Assembly (NCBI RefSeq): GCF_001890385.1
Contig: NZ_CP018222.1
Span: forward strand, 1-64,000
Reading direction: 5' to 3'
Source of the DNA: Tardibacter chloracetimidivorans
GTDB lineage: Bacteria > Pseudomonadota > Alphaproteobacteria > Sphingomonadales > Sphingomonadaceae
Length of the DNA stretch: 64,000 nucleotides
Part shown: positions 16,870 through 25,336 of the stretch, piece by piece
How positions within the stretch are numbered: the stretch's first letter is position 1
Layout of the letters: each line of letters begins with the position of its first letter
Notes under the pieces: model-generated
The model's input: the letters and a program-made list of their open reading frames with translations, nothing else
Databases searched by the model: none
Told to the model about the DNA's origin: nothing
Program-made: the position numbers and the translations under genes

Positions 16870-17115
16870 CGCATACCGATATGGGAAACTTCAGGTCGCT
16901 CGCCACGGGGAGGAACAGGGGGCGTGGCGAGCGACCCGTTCCATCCCGGGGGGGCGTGCGGGACGGAAAGCGGTTGAATCTCATTGCGACGCGAAATGGC
17001 CGCGTGTCGGCAGCGCGGGAACCACGGCAGCAGCCGGCAATGTGGACGACGGCATTCGTTCGCGTGCAGCACCATGACCATCTTGCAGTCTCAAAACCTC
17101 AGCGAGTCTATATCA

Positions 17116-17130
17116 ACCGAACCGTTCGGT
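17116..17130. promoter_or_regulatory. TetR-type operator palindrome, copy 3
   Basis: ACCGAACCGTTCGGT, identical to copies at 9827, 14732 and 57110. It lies between the leftward MarR gene and the rightward integrase gene. A TTGATA on the minus strand (17116-17111) overlaps the left arm and could be the -35 box of a leftward promoter. Confidence 0.5.
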
Positions 17131-17151
17131 CAACAAGAGTGCTGTTGCCAA

Positions 17152-17183
17152 TTATGTCCGATAATTATGATTCTCGGACATAA
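17152..17183. repeat. Inverted repeat next to the integrase, possible attachment or operator site
   Basis: TTATGTCCGA (17152-17161) and TCGGACATAA (17174-17183) form a perfect 10-base inverted repeat around a 12-base AT-rich centre. It is 40 bases from the integrase start. Tyrosine recombinases bind such arms on either side of a short crossover core, so this may be an att site; an operator is the alternative. The rest of 16870-17222 shows no gene. Confidence 0.45.
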
Positions 17184-17222
17184 GATTGACGGTCTGGCGG
17201 GGGGGTTTTAGGGTGTCCAGCG

Positions 17223-18257
17223 ATGGCATCCGACGATCCTAGCGACACCGGCAACCTGCCCGTGACCGTGCCGCAACCGGCGCTGCCCGACATCCTGCGC
17301 GCTGAGGTCGATCGCGCGGCCGACTATGCGAAGGCGTCGCGGTCAGCGGCGACGCAACGTGCCTATGCCTCCGATTGGGATATCTTCACCGCTTGGTGTG
17401 ACGTTCGCGGGATGGAAAGCCTGCCAGCGACGCCCGCCGCGGTCGCGACATTTCTGGCGAGCGAGGCCGACAGCGGCCTGAAAGTGCCGACGATTGGCCG
17501 CCGGCTCGCCGCTATCGGCTACCACCATAGGCAAGCTGGCTTCGACCCCCCACAAGAAATGGCGGGCGCGTCCGCGATCAAGGAAGTGCTTGCCGGCATT
17601 CGCCGCGAGGTCGGCACACGGCCTGAACGCAAGGCCCCCGCCGATGCCGACGCGCTGCGCGACATGATCCGCACCATCGAGGGCGACGATCTGCGCGCGG
17701 TCCGCGATCGCGCGATGCTGGCGATTGGCATGGCAGCGGCGCTGCGGCGTTCCGAGCTGGCCGGCTTGCTTATTGATGATGTCGAACTACCACCCGAAGG
17801 ACTGCGCCTCCTGATCGGTCGATCCAAGACGGATCAGTCTGGCGAAGGCGCCGTCATCGCCATCCCCGAAGGCAGGCGCATCCGACCCAAGGCGCTGTTG
17901 CTCGCTTGGATCGACGCAGCGATGGAAGCAGCACGGAACTTGAATAATCCTCTCATCACCTTCGAATCCGGGCCTCTGTTCCGGCGCCTGACGCGCGGTG
18001 GCGAGCTGACGGCCGATCCCGTGTCGGACCGCGCCGTTGCTCGTCTCGTTCAGCGCTGTGCAGCGGCGGCCGGCTTCGATCCGACCGACTATGCGGGACA
18101 TTCGCTGCGATCGGGTTTTCTCACGGAAGCTGCGCGGCAAGGCGCGAGCATCTTCAAGATGCGCGATGTGAGCCGCCACAAATCCGTTCAGGTGCTTGCC
18201 GACTACGTGCGCGATTTCGAGATGTTCCGCGACCACGCTGGCGAAAAGTTCCTCTGA
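17223..18257 (+). CDS. Tyrosine-type site-specific recombinase/integrase
   Basis: A 344-residue integrase with an N-terminal SAM-like core-binding domain (about 25-130) and C-terminal catalytic domain. The catalytic set is intact: Arg176 in ALRRSEL, Lys202, His293 and Arg296 in HSLRSG, His319 and Tyr328 in SRHKSVQVLADYVRD. It is a stand-alone XerC/D-like or island integrase. The gene downstream on the other strand is the paralogue of the protein at 185-586, which hints that integrase and paralogue travel together. Confidence 0.9.
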   Translation: MASDDPSDTGNLPVTVPQPALPDILRAEVDRAADYAKASRSAATQRAYASDWDIFTAWCDVRGMESLPATPAAVATFLASEADSGLKVPTIGRRLAAIGYHHRQAGFDPPQEMAGASAIKEVLAGIRREVGTRPERKAPADADALRDMIRTIEGDDLRAVRDRAMLAIGMAAALRRSELAGLLIDDVELPPEGLRLLIGRSKTDQSGEGAVIAIPEGRRIRPKALLLAWIDAAMEAARNLNNPLITFESGPLFRRLTRGGELTADPVSDRAVARLVQRCAAAAGFDPTDYAGHSLRSGFLTEAARQGASIFKMRDVSRHKSVQVLADYVRDFEMFRDHAGEKFL

Positions 18258-18260
18258 TCT

Positions 18261-18671
18261 TCAGCCGCCCTCATCCGGAGCGCTGCCCTCCCCTTTAATG
18301 ACCGGAGGAAAGCACAGGCCCAAGTCATCGAACGCGCGGGCAGCTTTCACCAGCGCGTCACGCATCGCCATATCGCCTTGCAGTGTCGAGGAGTCCGCAC
18401 TTCCTCGCACGCGGGCAAGTTGGCGCAGCAGCGCGAGTTCATCACTCGAAACGTGCGATGCGTAGATCGGGAGCAGTTCGCAGCCCATCGCGAGTGCCGC
18501 GCCGACCAATCGCGCCAGCGCGACGTGCGTGGTGCGCGTCCCGCCGAGCGACTCGATCGTTTCCAGCGCCCGCGCTCGATCGCCGGCGTTGCCCGCCAGG
18601 TTTCGCAAAATGAGAATGGCGCGTTGCTCGATCTGCGGGTGCTGGTGCAGCAACGTCAGAATCCCGCTCAT
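18261..18671 (-). CDS. Uncharacterised protein, paralogue of the gene at 185-586
   Basis: A 136-residue helical protein of unknown family, clearly homologous to 185-586: N-terminus ending LLHQHPQIEQ, then LILRNLAG, SLGGTRT, LARLVGAALA, DELALLRQLA. The start at 18671 is set by the alignment; a longer version would begin at 18716 with no similarity. It ends 3 bases from the convergent integrase gene. An inverted repeat (18678-18703) covers its leader. No catalytic or DNA-binding motif was seen. Confidence 0.6.
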   Translation of the reverse strand: MSGILTLLHQHPQIEQRAILILRNLAGNAGDRARALETIESLGGTRTTHVALARLVGAALAMGCELLPIYASHVSSDELALLRQLARVRGSADSSTLQGDMAMRDALVKAARAFDDLGLCFPPVIKGEGSAPDEGG

Positions 18672-18677
18672 CAACGA

Positions 18678-18703
18678 TAGTCCGTCACGCCAATGTCGGA
18701 CTA
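18678..18703. promoter_or_regulatory. Inverted repeat in the leader of the 18261 gene
   Basis: TAGTCCG (18678-18684) and CGGACTA (18697-18703) are perfect inverted arms with a 12-base centre, just upstream of the start at 18671. The 12-base spacing matches those at 17152 and 27289. It could be an operator or a recombinase core remnant. Confidence 0.3.
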
Positions 18704-18749
18704 AGAGGTGACGCACCTACCCATGGTTGGGGAGGCTCGACCATCTTCA

Positions 18750-18908
18750 TTACCGTATCCACCAGAAGAACGTGCTGAAAATCGCGCAAAGTGCCGCAAC
18801 CAAGACGCAAAGCTGGATCGTCGCCCCTACGCTGTTGGTCACAGACAGGGTCTCAAATATATTCTGAAACCCTTGATGTTTGGGAGAACGCATAACCTGA
18901 TACCCCAT
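18750..18908 (-). CDS. Possible 52-residue single-pass membrane protein after sdhC
   Basis: A short frame begins 3 bases after the sdhC stop (ATG 18908) and ends at TAA 18750. The last half (VGATIQLCVLVAALCAIFST then FFWWIR) is a convincing transmembrane helix with an aromatic-basic end. It is not like SdhD. Because it abuts sdhC on the same strand it could be a co-transcribed small membrane partner; with so short a frame, chance cannot be excluded. Confidence 0.4.
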   Translation of the reverse strand: MGYQVMRSPKHQGFQNIFETLSVTNSVGATIQLCVLVAALCAIFSTFFWWIR

Positions 18909-18911
18909 ATC

Positions 18912-19292
18912 TCACTTCAGCGCCAATATTGCCCAGAATCCCAAGGTCATGACGAACGAGAACAGGAAGGTGCTCCAAGCGCCCAGGCGCGCGGTCCTGA
19001 GTTCATAACCGGCTCCGATATCCATTACTAAATGGCGCACTCCCGAAGCGAGATGCTGGAACACGCACCAGCTCAATCCGAACAGGATATAGGTGCCGAC
19101 CCAACTCGCGGCGAAGTGGGCAAAGCGCTCATATGCCTTCGGGCCGTCAGCGATCGCCCAGAGCCACCAGAGCAATATCGGCATGCCTACCAGCGAAATC
19201 GCAATAGCCGAGAAGCGATGCATGATCGAAGTCATCATCGCGATGGGGGGCCGGTAAATTGTTGCGTGCGGTGATTGCGGTCGCTGTGCCAT
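18912..19292 (-). CDS. sdhC: Succinate dehydrogenase cytochrome b556 subunit (orphan SdhC)
   Basis: A 126-residue membrane protein with three predicted helices. SPHATIYRPP, SIMHRFSAIAIS and the haem-binding QHLASGVRHLVMDIGAGYE segment are the SdhC signatures. In bacteria it anchors SdhAB with SdhD and binds haem b and ubiquinone. No sdhD, sdhA or sdhB gene is adjacent, so this is an isolated copy, probably additional to a chromosomal sdhCDAB operon. Its role here is unclear. Confidence 0.88.
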   Translation of the reverse strand: MAQRPQSPHATIYRPPIAMMTSIMHRFSAIAISLVGMPILLWWLWAIADGPKAYERFAHFAASWVGTYILFGLSWCVFQHLASGVRHLVMDIGAGYELRTARLGAWSTFLFSFVMTLGFWAILALK

Positions 19293-19374
19293 CTACCGAT
19301 TCATCCCTTATGATATGCATGTTGGGTCAGAAACGGGCGCGTAGTGTGCGAATCGTCGTGGTAAGACGTGGCCA

Positions 19375-20502
19375 CTATCGCCGCCTGTGCTGGGCCGCGG
19401 GCGATCTCCCGAACGGCGCGGGACTCTCGTATTCGATCCCCCGCAGGAAGATTTCGACGGCTTGGTGAACGACGTGTTCGATTTCTTCCCGCGCAGGGGC
19501 GGGCCGGAGTTCCAGAGCCACCTCCAGATGGATGTTGGCGCGCACCATGCCCACGAACTGCTGGGCGGCGATCGCGCAGTCGTCGACGACAATCTCCTCC
19601 CGCATAGCTGCGTTCCGAAGCACGTCGGCGAGGCCATCGGTCACAGCGCGAGGCCCATCTTCAAAGAATTGCCTGATCGAGCCTTGCGACATTTCAGAAT
19701 CGCCAACTACCGCCCGAAAAATCGGTAAGAGCGTCGGCGAGGTGATCGCCGCAAGCAACCGCCGTCCGAAATCGGTGAGGATGGTGCGAAGGTCGGGACC
19801 ATCACCCTCATTTCCCAGAAAAATGGTCCAATGAGCGCTTAAATCTGCGTTCAGGGGGCGCACCGGCGCAACATGATCGCCGCTGGGTTGCTCACCTCCA
19901 TGGGGCGACTGGTCGTCATCTTGGCTTGCCGCTTCCTCTCCCATGTCTCCATGGGAGGCGACTTGCTTCGAAAGCAGCTTCAGTAAAGCGCGGTGCCGCC
20001 ACATCGACAGCGCGGAGAAGACGCCCTGCGGTTCGTGAAACGCGGAGGCCCTGTCCGCTATCTCATTAATCTGTTCGGTGTCGAAACCCGCCCTCCGAAT
20101 CCGAACCCGCTCGTCGGCATCACTCGCAAGCCCGACGCGGGCCAGGATCGCGAAACGCCGGAGCGCTTCAAGCCGCGGGTTCGCGAGACGGTTGGGCAAC
20201 CGCGTTCCTGTTACGACGCGATACCATCTGCGAACTTTCGAAGGCTCGAAAAGGCTCGACGGACCGTCCGCTTCGGCCAAGGCGAGCACAGCCGTTTCAA
20301 GCCGGGACAAGCGACTTTCTGGCGGCGGCACGCCATTCTGGTCAATCCGCCCTCCCCTTTCCTGCGGATACGAAGTCGGATGATTGTCATTTGCCGCCAC
20401 CGCGCGCGACCTTGGAAAGTGTGCTAGGTCGATGCCCGGTCCCGATGATCCCGGCGAGACGTTGGCGGTTTCATCGGTCGGGCACTCTGAATGTGCGGTC
20501 AT
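19375..20502 (-). CDS. Chimeric protein: unknown N-terminal region plus TetR ligand-binding domain without the TetR DNA-binding domain
   Basis: A 375-residue protein. The last 150 residues (LRTILTDFGRRLLAAI to EIFLRGI) align with the C-terminal domain of the next gene, a TetR (FGRRLL/FGRLLL, QFFEDGPRAVTDGLADVL vs DFFEKGPGRASDRLAEVL, QFVGMVRANIHLEVALEL vs HFVGMFRGNLHLRVVLGL). No TetR helix-turn-helix precedes it. Instead residues about 62-165 hold an unfamiliar Arg-rich helical region (SKVRRWYRVVTGTRLPNRLA, RLEALRRFAILARVGLASDA) joined by a low-complexity Asp/Gln linker. It may bind the same ligand as its neighbour, or heterodimerise with it. The gap to the TetR gene is 3 bases. Confidence 0.7.
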   Translation of the reverse strand: MTAHSECPTDETANVSPGSSGPGIDLAHFPRSRAVAANDNHPTSYPQERGGRIDQNGVPPPESRLSRLETAVLALAEADGPSSLFEPSKVRRWYRVVTGTRLPNRLANPRLEALRRFAILARVGLASDADERVRIRRAGFDTEQINEIADRASAFHEPQGVFSALSMWRHRALLKLLSKQVASHGDMGEEAASQDDDQSPHGGEQPSGDHVAPVRPLNADLSAHWTIFLGNEGDGPDLRTILTDFGRRLLAAITSPTLLPIFRAVVGDSEMSQGSIRQFFEDGPRAVTDGLADVLRNAAMREEIVVDDCAIAAQQFVGMVRANIHLEVALELRPAPAREEIEHVVHQAVEIFLRGIEYESPAPFGRSPAAQHRRR

Positions 20503-20505
20503 ATC

Positions 20506-21171
20506 TCACCTGCCTTTCGCCCTCCCCTCGCGGTCGTCGCCGTAGATTCCGTGGAGGAATATCCCGACAGCCGACCTCACTGCCGCTTCGACTTCGGCGG
20601 AAGTGGGCGGCGGTTGGAGACCGAGAACGACACGCAGATGGAGATTACCGCGGAACATGCCGACAAAGTGATCGGCCGCCGCTCGACAATCTTCGAGCTG
20701 GATCTCGCCGCGATCGCGAGCCGATTCCAGAACCTCGGCGAGTCGATCCGACGCGCGCCCCGGCCCCTTCTCGAAGAAATCCTTCGCCAGTTCAGGAAAG
20801 CGCCCCGCTTCGGGCATGATCGACCGATAAACACCGATCAGCCCCGGCGACATATACATCTTGAGAAGCAGTCGCCCAAAACCGAGAAGGATTCCCTCAA
20901 GGCTACGGCCTTCAAAACCGTCAGCCGAAAGCGCTGAAAGCGCCGTGTCCGCGCTCTCGGACACCAGCGCCGTGAATAGGCCCTCCTTGCTCCCGAACTC
21001 ATTGTAGATCGTCCGCTTCGACCCGCCAGACCGCTCGATCACCGCGTCGATGCTGGTGGCGGCATAGCCCTGCTCGAAGAAAACCTGTGCCGCCGCTTCA
21101 AGGATGGCGGCGCGCCTGCTGTCCTTGGAAGGACGCTTAGCGCGGGTGGCTGTGGCCATTTGTAACTCCAT
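20506..21171 (-). CDS. TetR/AcrR family repressor of the adjacent efflux operon
   Basis: A 221-residue TetR with clear helix-turn-helix (AAAQVFFEQGYAATSIDAVI, then GGSKRTIYNEFGSKEGLF) and an AefR-like C-terminal domain. It is divergent from the outer-membrane efflux gene at 21247, with an operator-like inverted repeat between, the standard layout for a local efflux repressor. Starts at 21171 or 21159 fit the family; the upstream start at 21237 would overlap the operator. Confidence 0.85.
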   Translation of the reverse strand: MELQMATATRAKRPSKDSRRAAILEAAAQVFFEQGYAATSIDAVIERSGGSKRTIYNEFGSKEGLFTALVSESADTALSALSADGFEGRSLEGILLGFGRLLLKMYMSPGLIGVYRSIMPEAGRFPELAKDFFEKGPGRASDRLAEVLESARDRGEIQLEDCRAAADHFVGMFRGNLHLRVVLGLQPPPTSAEVEAAVRSAVGIFLHGIYGDDREGRAKGR

Positions 21172-21183
21172 TCGCCTTTCCCC

Positions 21184-21216
21184 TTGACGGGTAATACACG
21201 TTACCTTACCAGTCAA
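21184..21216. promoter_or_regulatory. Operator-like inverted repeats between TetR and efflux genes
   Basis: GGTAA (21190-21194) and TTACC (21201-21205) are inverted with a 6-base centre, nested inside TTGAC (21184-21188) and GTCAA (21212-21216). A further TTACC follows at 21206. TTGACG can act as the rightward -35 box. A TetR bound here would repress both genes. Confidence 0.5.
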
Positions 21217-21246
21217 GCCGATAACAGATATTACCAACGGTGGACA

Positions 21247-22668
21247 ATGCGGCGACTAGCAACTCTCGTGATGGTGGCGGGGCTGAGCGGATGCGCGAGC
21301 ATCCCCGATCTCGGCCCGCGACCCGAGCCGGCCCAACCCGGCACCTTCTCATCGTCGCGCTCGCTGGCGGGCACGGCGCAAGACTGGCCTAATGACGAAT
21401 GGTGGCGATCCTTCGAGGACTCGCAGCTCGATACGCTGGTGAACGAGGCGCTGCGCGACTCGCCGACGATCGAGCAAGCCGCCGCGCGCATCCGCATGGC
21501 CGGCGCACAGGTCGAACTGGCGCGCGCCGCCTTGCTGCCGAGCATCGGCGCGACCGTAACCGGGCGCGAGTCCCGCATCACGCAGAGCATCGGCCTCCCC
21601 ACCGATGGCGACTGGCATTGGCTGGTCGCTGGGCTGGGAAGCCTCAGCTACGACCTCGACCTATGGGGCAAGAACCGGAAGGCGTTGCGGGCGACGGTGT
21701 CCGAAAGGCAGGCCGTCGAAGCGGATGATGCAACCGCGCGTCTCGCCCTCGCGTCGGCCGTGGCGACCACCTATGTCGATTTCGCGCAATTGCTGGTCCG
21801 CCAGGACGTCGCCACCGACGCAGTGCGGATCAGGCGGGCCACGCGCGATCTGGTGGCGCGACGCTTCGATGCCGGCATCGAGCCGCGCACATCGCTCGAA
21901 CAGGCCCAAGGCGGCGTGGAAACCGCCGAAGCCCAGCTTGCCGCGATCAACGAGGCAATTGGGCTAAGCCGCAATGCGCTGGCCGCGCTGGTCGGCGCGG
22001 GGCCGGATCGCGGATTGTCGATCCAGTCGCCCGCGCTTCGGACCCGCCGCGCCGACACCCTCCCCGCCAACATCCCGGTCGAGCTGATCGGTCGCAATCC
22101 GATGGTGGTGTCGGCCCGCTGGCGGGTGGAAGCCGCCGCCGAGCGCATTGGTGTCGCTCGCGCCGGCTTTTATCCGAACGTCAATATCAGCGGCCTGATC
22201 GGGCTTGCCTCGTTCGGTCTCGACAATCTGTTCAAATCGGATTCTGTGATCGGTTCGTTTGGACCGGCGATCAGCCTACCCATTTTTCAGGGCGGACGGT
22301 TGAGTGCGCGCTATCGCGGCGCGCGGGGCGATTATGACGCGGCGGTCGCAACCTACAACGAAACGCTGCTTCAGGCGCTCCATCAAGCCGCCGATGCGGC
22401 GACGTCACTTCGCGCGCTCCATGAGCGGGTGGACAGGACGAATGCGGCGGTCGCCCGTCAGGAGGCAGCCTACAGCCTTGCCAACATGCGTTATGAGGGC
22501 GGCCTGTCCGACTATCAATCGGTCCTCATCAGCGAGGACGCGCTTCTGACCGCTCGCGAGCAAGCGGCCGCCCTGCGCCTGCGGGGCTTCATCCTCGACA
22601 TCGCCTTGGCGAAAGCCTTGGGCGGCGGCTTCAAAGCGGCTGTCCCGGCCAGCGACAGCAACTCTTGA
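21247..22668 (+). CDS. Outer-membrane efflux lipoprotein (NodT/OprM family)
   Basis: A 473-residue TolC-like channel protein of tripartite pumps. The ATG at 21247 gives a short lipoprotein signal with lipobox LSGC, cysteine at residue 16. Two repeated OEP domains follow, with the typical EWWRSF, YDLDLWG, RRFDAGI.P.TSLEQAQ and NVNISGLIG segments. It comes first in the operon, before the HlyD and DHA2-MFS genes, so the operon encodes a full EmrAB-TolC-type pump. Confidence 0.92.
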   Translation: MRRLATLVMVAGLSGCASIPDLGPRPEPAQPGTFSSSRSLAGTAQDWPNDEWWRSFEDSQLDTLVNEALRDSPTIEQAAARIRMAGAQVELARAALLPSIGATVTGRESRITQSIGLPTDGDWHWLVAGLGSLSYDLDLWGKNRKALRATVSERQAVEADDATARLALASAVATTYVDFAQLLVRQDVATDAVRIRRATRDLVARRFDAGIEPRTSLEQAQGGVETAEAQLAAINEAIGLSRNALAALVGAGPDRGLSIQSPALRTRRADTLPANIPVELIGRNPMVVSARWRVEAAAERIGVARAGFYPNVNISGLIGLASFGLDNLFKSDSVIGSFGPAISLPIFQGGRLSARYRGARGDYDAAVATYNETLLQALHQAADAATSLRALHERVDRTNAAVARQEAAYSLANMRYEGGLSDYQSVLISEDALLTAREQAAALRLRGFILDIALAKALGGGFKAAVPASDSNS

Positions 22669-22680
22669 TTGGGAACAGCC

Positions 22681-23790
22681 ATGACCGACGCCACTCTTGA
22701 ACAAGACCACGACATGCAGGACGCCCCTCCTCCATCCAGGAGCGGGAAGCGAAAGCGCCTTTTCCTCATTTTCGGCGGCGCAATCCTGCTGATCGCGCTA
22801 TGCTGGTGGATATGGGCGACCTTCCTCGCCGGCGACACGGAATCGACCGAGAACGCCTATACCAATGTCGAGGTCGCACAGGTGACGCCGCTGGTCGGCG
22901 GCCCGGTCAAGCGCGTGGCCGTGGTCAATACGCAGGCGGTGCACGCCGGTGACGTGCTCGTCGAACTGGACGACACCGATCTGCGGCTCGCGGTCGCCCA
23001 GGCCGAGGCGGCGCTGGGCCGCGCCCGCCGTCAGGTCCGGCAGGTCCAGGAAAATGACGCGAACCTCGCGAGCCAGGTGGACGTTGGCCAGGCTGATCTC
23101 GTTCGAGCACAGGCCGATCTCGACAAGGCGCTCCTCGATGAGCGGCGTCGCCAGCGTCTCGCCGGCCCCGGCGCGATCTCGCAGCAGGAGCTGTCGGATT
23201 CGCAGACGGCGGTTCGCGTAGCGCGGGCAGCGGTGACGCAGGCCAAGGCGCGCGTGGCGGCCGCCACGGGCGCACGGCGCGCCAACCAGGCGCTTATCGA
23301 GAACAGCACCGTCGAAACCAACCCGGAAGTCCTCGCCGCGAAGGCCCGGCTCGATCAGGCGAAGGTGGACCTTTCGCGCGCCGTGATTCGCGCGCCGGTC
23401 GATGGTGTCGTGGATCAGCGCCATGTCGCGGTCGGCCAGCGCGTGCAGCCGGGCGTGCCGCTGATGGTCGTCGTTCCTGTCCAGAATATGTATGTCGACG
23501 CCAACTTCAAGGAAGGCCAGCTCAAGCGGGTCCGGCCCGGCCAGACCGCGCGGCTGACCTCGGACCTCTATGGCTCGGACGTAGTGTATCATGGCCGCGT
23601 GGAAGGCTTCGCGGGCGGATCGGGTTCGGCCTTCGCCGCGATCCCGGCGCAGAACGCCACCGGAAACTGGATCAAGGTCGTGCAGCGCCTGCCCGTCCGC
23701 ATCCGGCTCGATCCGAAGGAACTGAAAGAGCATCCGCTGCGCGTCGGACTTTCGATGCACGCGACGGTCGATCTGTCAGAGGCACGGTAA
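22681..23790 (+). CDS. HlyD/EmrA-type membrane fusion protein
   Basis: A 369-residue periplasmic adaptor anchored by one N-terminal helix (about residues 28-50). It shows the split biotinyl-lipoyl domain (STENAYTNVEVAQVTPLVGG, IRAPVDGVVDQRHVAVGQ) around a long alpha-hairpin rich in Gln/Arg/Ala coiled coil. This is the EmrA architecture that links a DHA2 transporter to an outer-membrane channel. ATG 22681 follows the lipoprotein gene by 12 bases. The N-terminus is acidic and cytoplasmic. Confidence 0.92.
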   Translation: MTDATLEQDHDMQDAPPPSRSGKRKRLFLIFGGAILLIALCWWIWATFLAGDTESTENAYTNVEVAQVTPLVGGPVKRVAVVNTQAVHAGDVLVELDDTDLRLAVAQAEAALGRARRQVRQVQENDANLASQVDVGQADLVRAQADLDKALLDERRRQRLAGPGAISQQELSDSQTAVRVARAAVTQAKARVAAATGARRANQALIENSTVETNPEVLAAKARLDQAKVDLSRAVIRAPVDGVVDQRHVAVGQRVQPGVPLMVVVPVQNMYVDANFKEGQLKRVRPGQTARLTSDLYGSDVVYHGRVEGFAGGSGSAFAAIPAQNATGNWIKVVQRLPVRIRLDPKELKEHPLRVGLSMHATVDLSEAR

Positions 23791-23791
23791 A

Positions 23792-25327
23792 ATGTCCGCA
23801 AGCGATGCTTCGCATGGGGGGGGCGGCTATCCGCCGATGACGGGCGCAAAGCTCGCCATGGCGGCCGCTGCCCTGTCGTTCGGCAACTTCATGGTCGTGC
23901 TCGACACGACGATCGCCAATGTGGCGATGCCGACGATATCGGGCGATCTTGGGGTTTCGACCACCGAGGGAACGTGGATCATCACGGCCTATGCGGTCGC
24001 CGAGGCCATCACGGTTCCGCTCACGGGCTGGCTCTCGCGCCGGTTCGGGGAGGTGCGGCTGTTCACGGCCTGCGTCATTGCGTTCGTGATCTGCTCGATC
24101 CTGTGCGGCCTGTCCGGCTCGCTCGGCTTCCTCGTCCTGTTCCGCATCCTGCAAGGCTTCGCCGGCGGACCGATCATTCCGCTTTCCTCCACCCTGCTCA
24201 TATCGGTCTTTCCCAAGGACAAGAGCAACATCGCTCTCGCCATCTGGGGCATGACCACGGTGGTCGCGCCGATCTTCGGTCCAATCCTGGGCGGCTATAT
24301 CTCCGACAATTATCATTGGGGCTGGATCTTCTACATCAACATCTTCTTCGGGATTGCTGTTGGCAGCGTGGTCTGGTGGCTGATGCGAAACCGCGAAACG
24401 CCGATCGCGCGCAGCCGGATCGACATGGTGGGCCTGATGCTCCTGGTGGTGTTCGTCAGCGCCTTCCAGACTATGATCGACAAGGGACGCGAACTCGACT
24501 GGTTCTCATCCTCCTTCATCGTCTGGATGGCGATCGTCGCGGCGATCGCGCTCGGAGCGCTCATCCTGTGGGAACTGACCGACGATGATCCGGTAATCGA
24601 CCTGTCGGTGTTCAAAAACCGGACGTGGCTCGTCTCCACCATGTCGCTCGGTCTCATGTTCGGCCTGTTCTTCGGCAACATCGTGCTGACACCGCTCTGG
24701 CTCCAGCAGATGATGGGCTACACGGCGACCTGGGCGGGCTTCGCGACCGCGCCAATGGGGATATTGGCGGTCGTGACCGCCCCGATCGTCGGGCGGCTCA
24801 TGGGCAAGATCGACCCGCGGCTCATCGTCACCTACGGGATGGTGGTCCTCGCCATCTCCTTCTTCATGCGCGCGCATCTGAACGCGCAGGCCGATTTCAT
24901 GTCGGTCGCGATCCCCATGTTCGTGCTGGGCGCAGGCGTCCCGGCCTGCCTTGTCACCCTCACGTCGCTCGGCGTGTCGGAGCTGCCCCCCGAAAAGATC
25001 GCGAACGGGTCGGGATTGCAGAACTTCATCCGCATCATGGCAATGGCGGTCGGCGCGTCGTTGACCTCGACCTATTGGGAGAATGCGACGAAGGGAAATC
25101 GGGCCGAACTGGTCGCGATCATCGATCCGACCATGACCCCTGCCCCGCTGCCGGGATTACAGCCCGGTTCGGGTCTCGCCGCCTTCTCCAGAATGGTCGA
25201 CATGCAGGCCGTGATGCTCGCTACCAACGATTTCTATGCGATGGCGACTATCCTCATCCTGATCTTCGCGGCGGTAGTTTGGCTCGCGAAACGGCCCAAG
25301 GGACCGCTGAAACAGGTAAGCCATTGA
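23792..25327 (+). CDS. DHA2-family (EmrB/QacA) drug:H+ antiporter
   Basis: A 511-residue, 14-helix MFS transporter. Motif C-like and DHA2 hallmarks are LDTTIANVAMPTISGDLG in helix 1, WIITAYAVAEAITVPLTGWL, RFGEVRLF and GPILGGYISDNYHWGWIFYIN in helix 5. It is expected to export hydrophobic toxicants through the EmrA/NodT pair encoded just upstream. It begins directly after the HlyD stop (1-base gap). Confidence 0.93.
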   Translation: MSASDASHGGGGYPPMTGAKLAMAAAALSFGNFMVVLDTTIANVAMPTISGDLGVSTTEGTWIITAYAVAEAITVPLTGWLSRRFGEVRLFTACVIAFVICSILCGLSGSLGFLVLFRILQGFAGGPIIPLSSTLLISVFPKDKSNIALAIWGMTTVVAPIFGPILGGYISDNYHWGWIFYINIFFGIAVGSVVWWLMRNRETPIARSRIDMVGLMLLVVFVSAFQTMIDKGRELDWFSSSFIVWMAIVAAIALGALILWELTDDDPVIDLSVFKNRTWLVSTMSLGLMFGLFFGNIVLTPLWLQQMMGYTATWAGFATAPMGILAVVTAPIVGRLMGKIDPRLIVTYGMVVLAISFFMRAHLNAQADFMSVAIPMFVLGAGVPACLVTLTSLGVSELPPEKIANGSGLQNFIRIMAMAVGASLTSTYWENATKGNRAELVAIIDPTMTPAPLPGLQPGSGLAAFSRMVDMQAVMLATNDFYAMATILILIFAAVVWLAKRPKGPLKQVSH

Positions 25328-25336
25328 GGACGTTCC

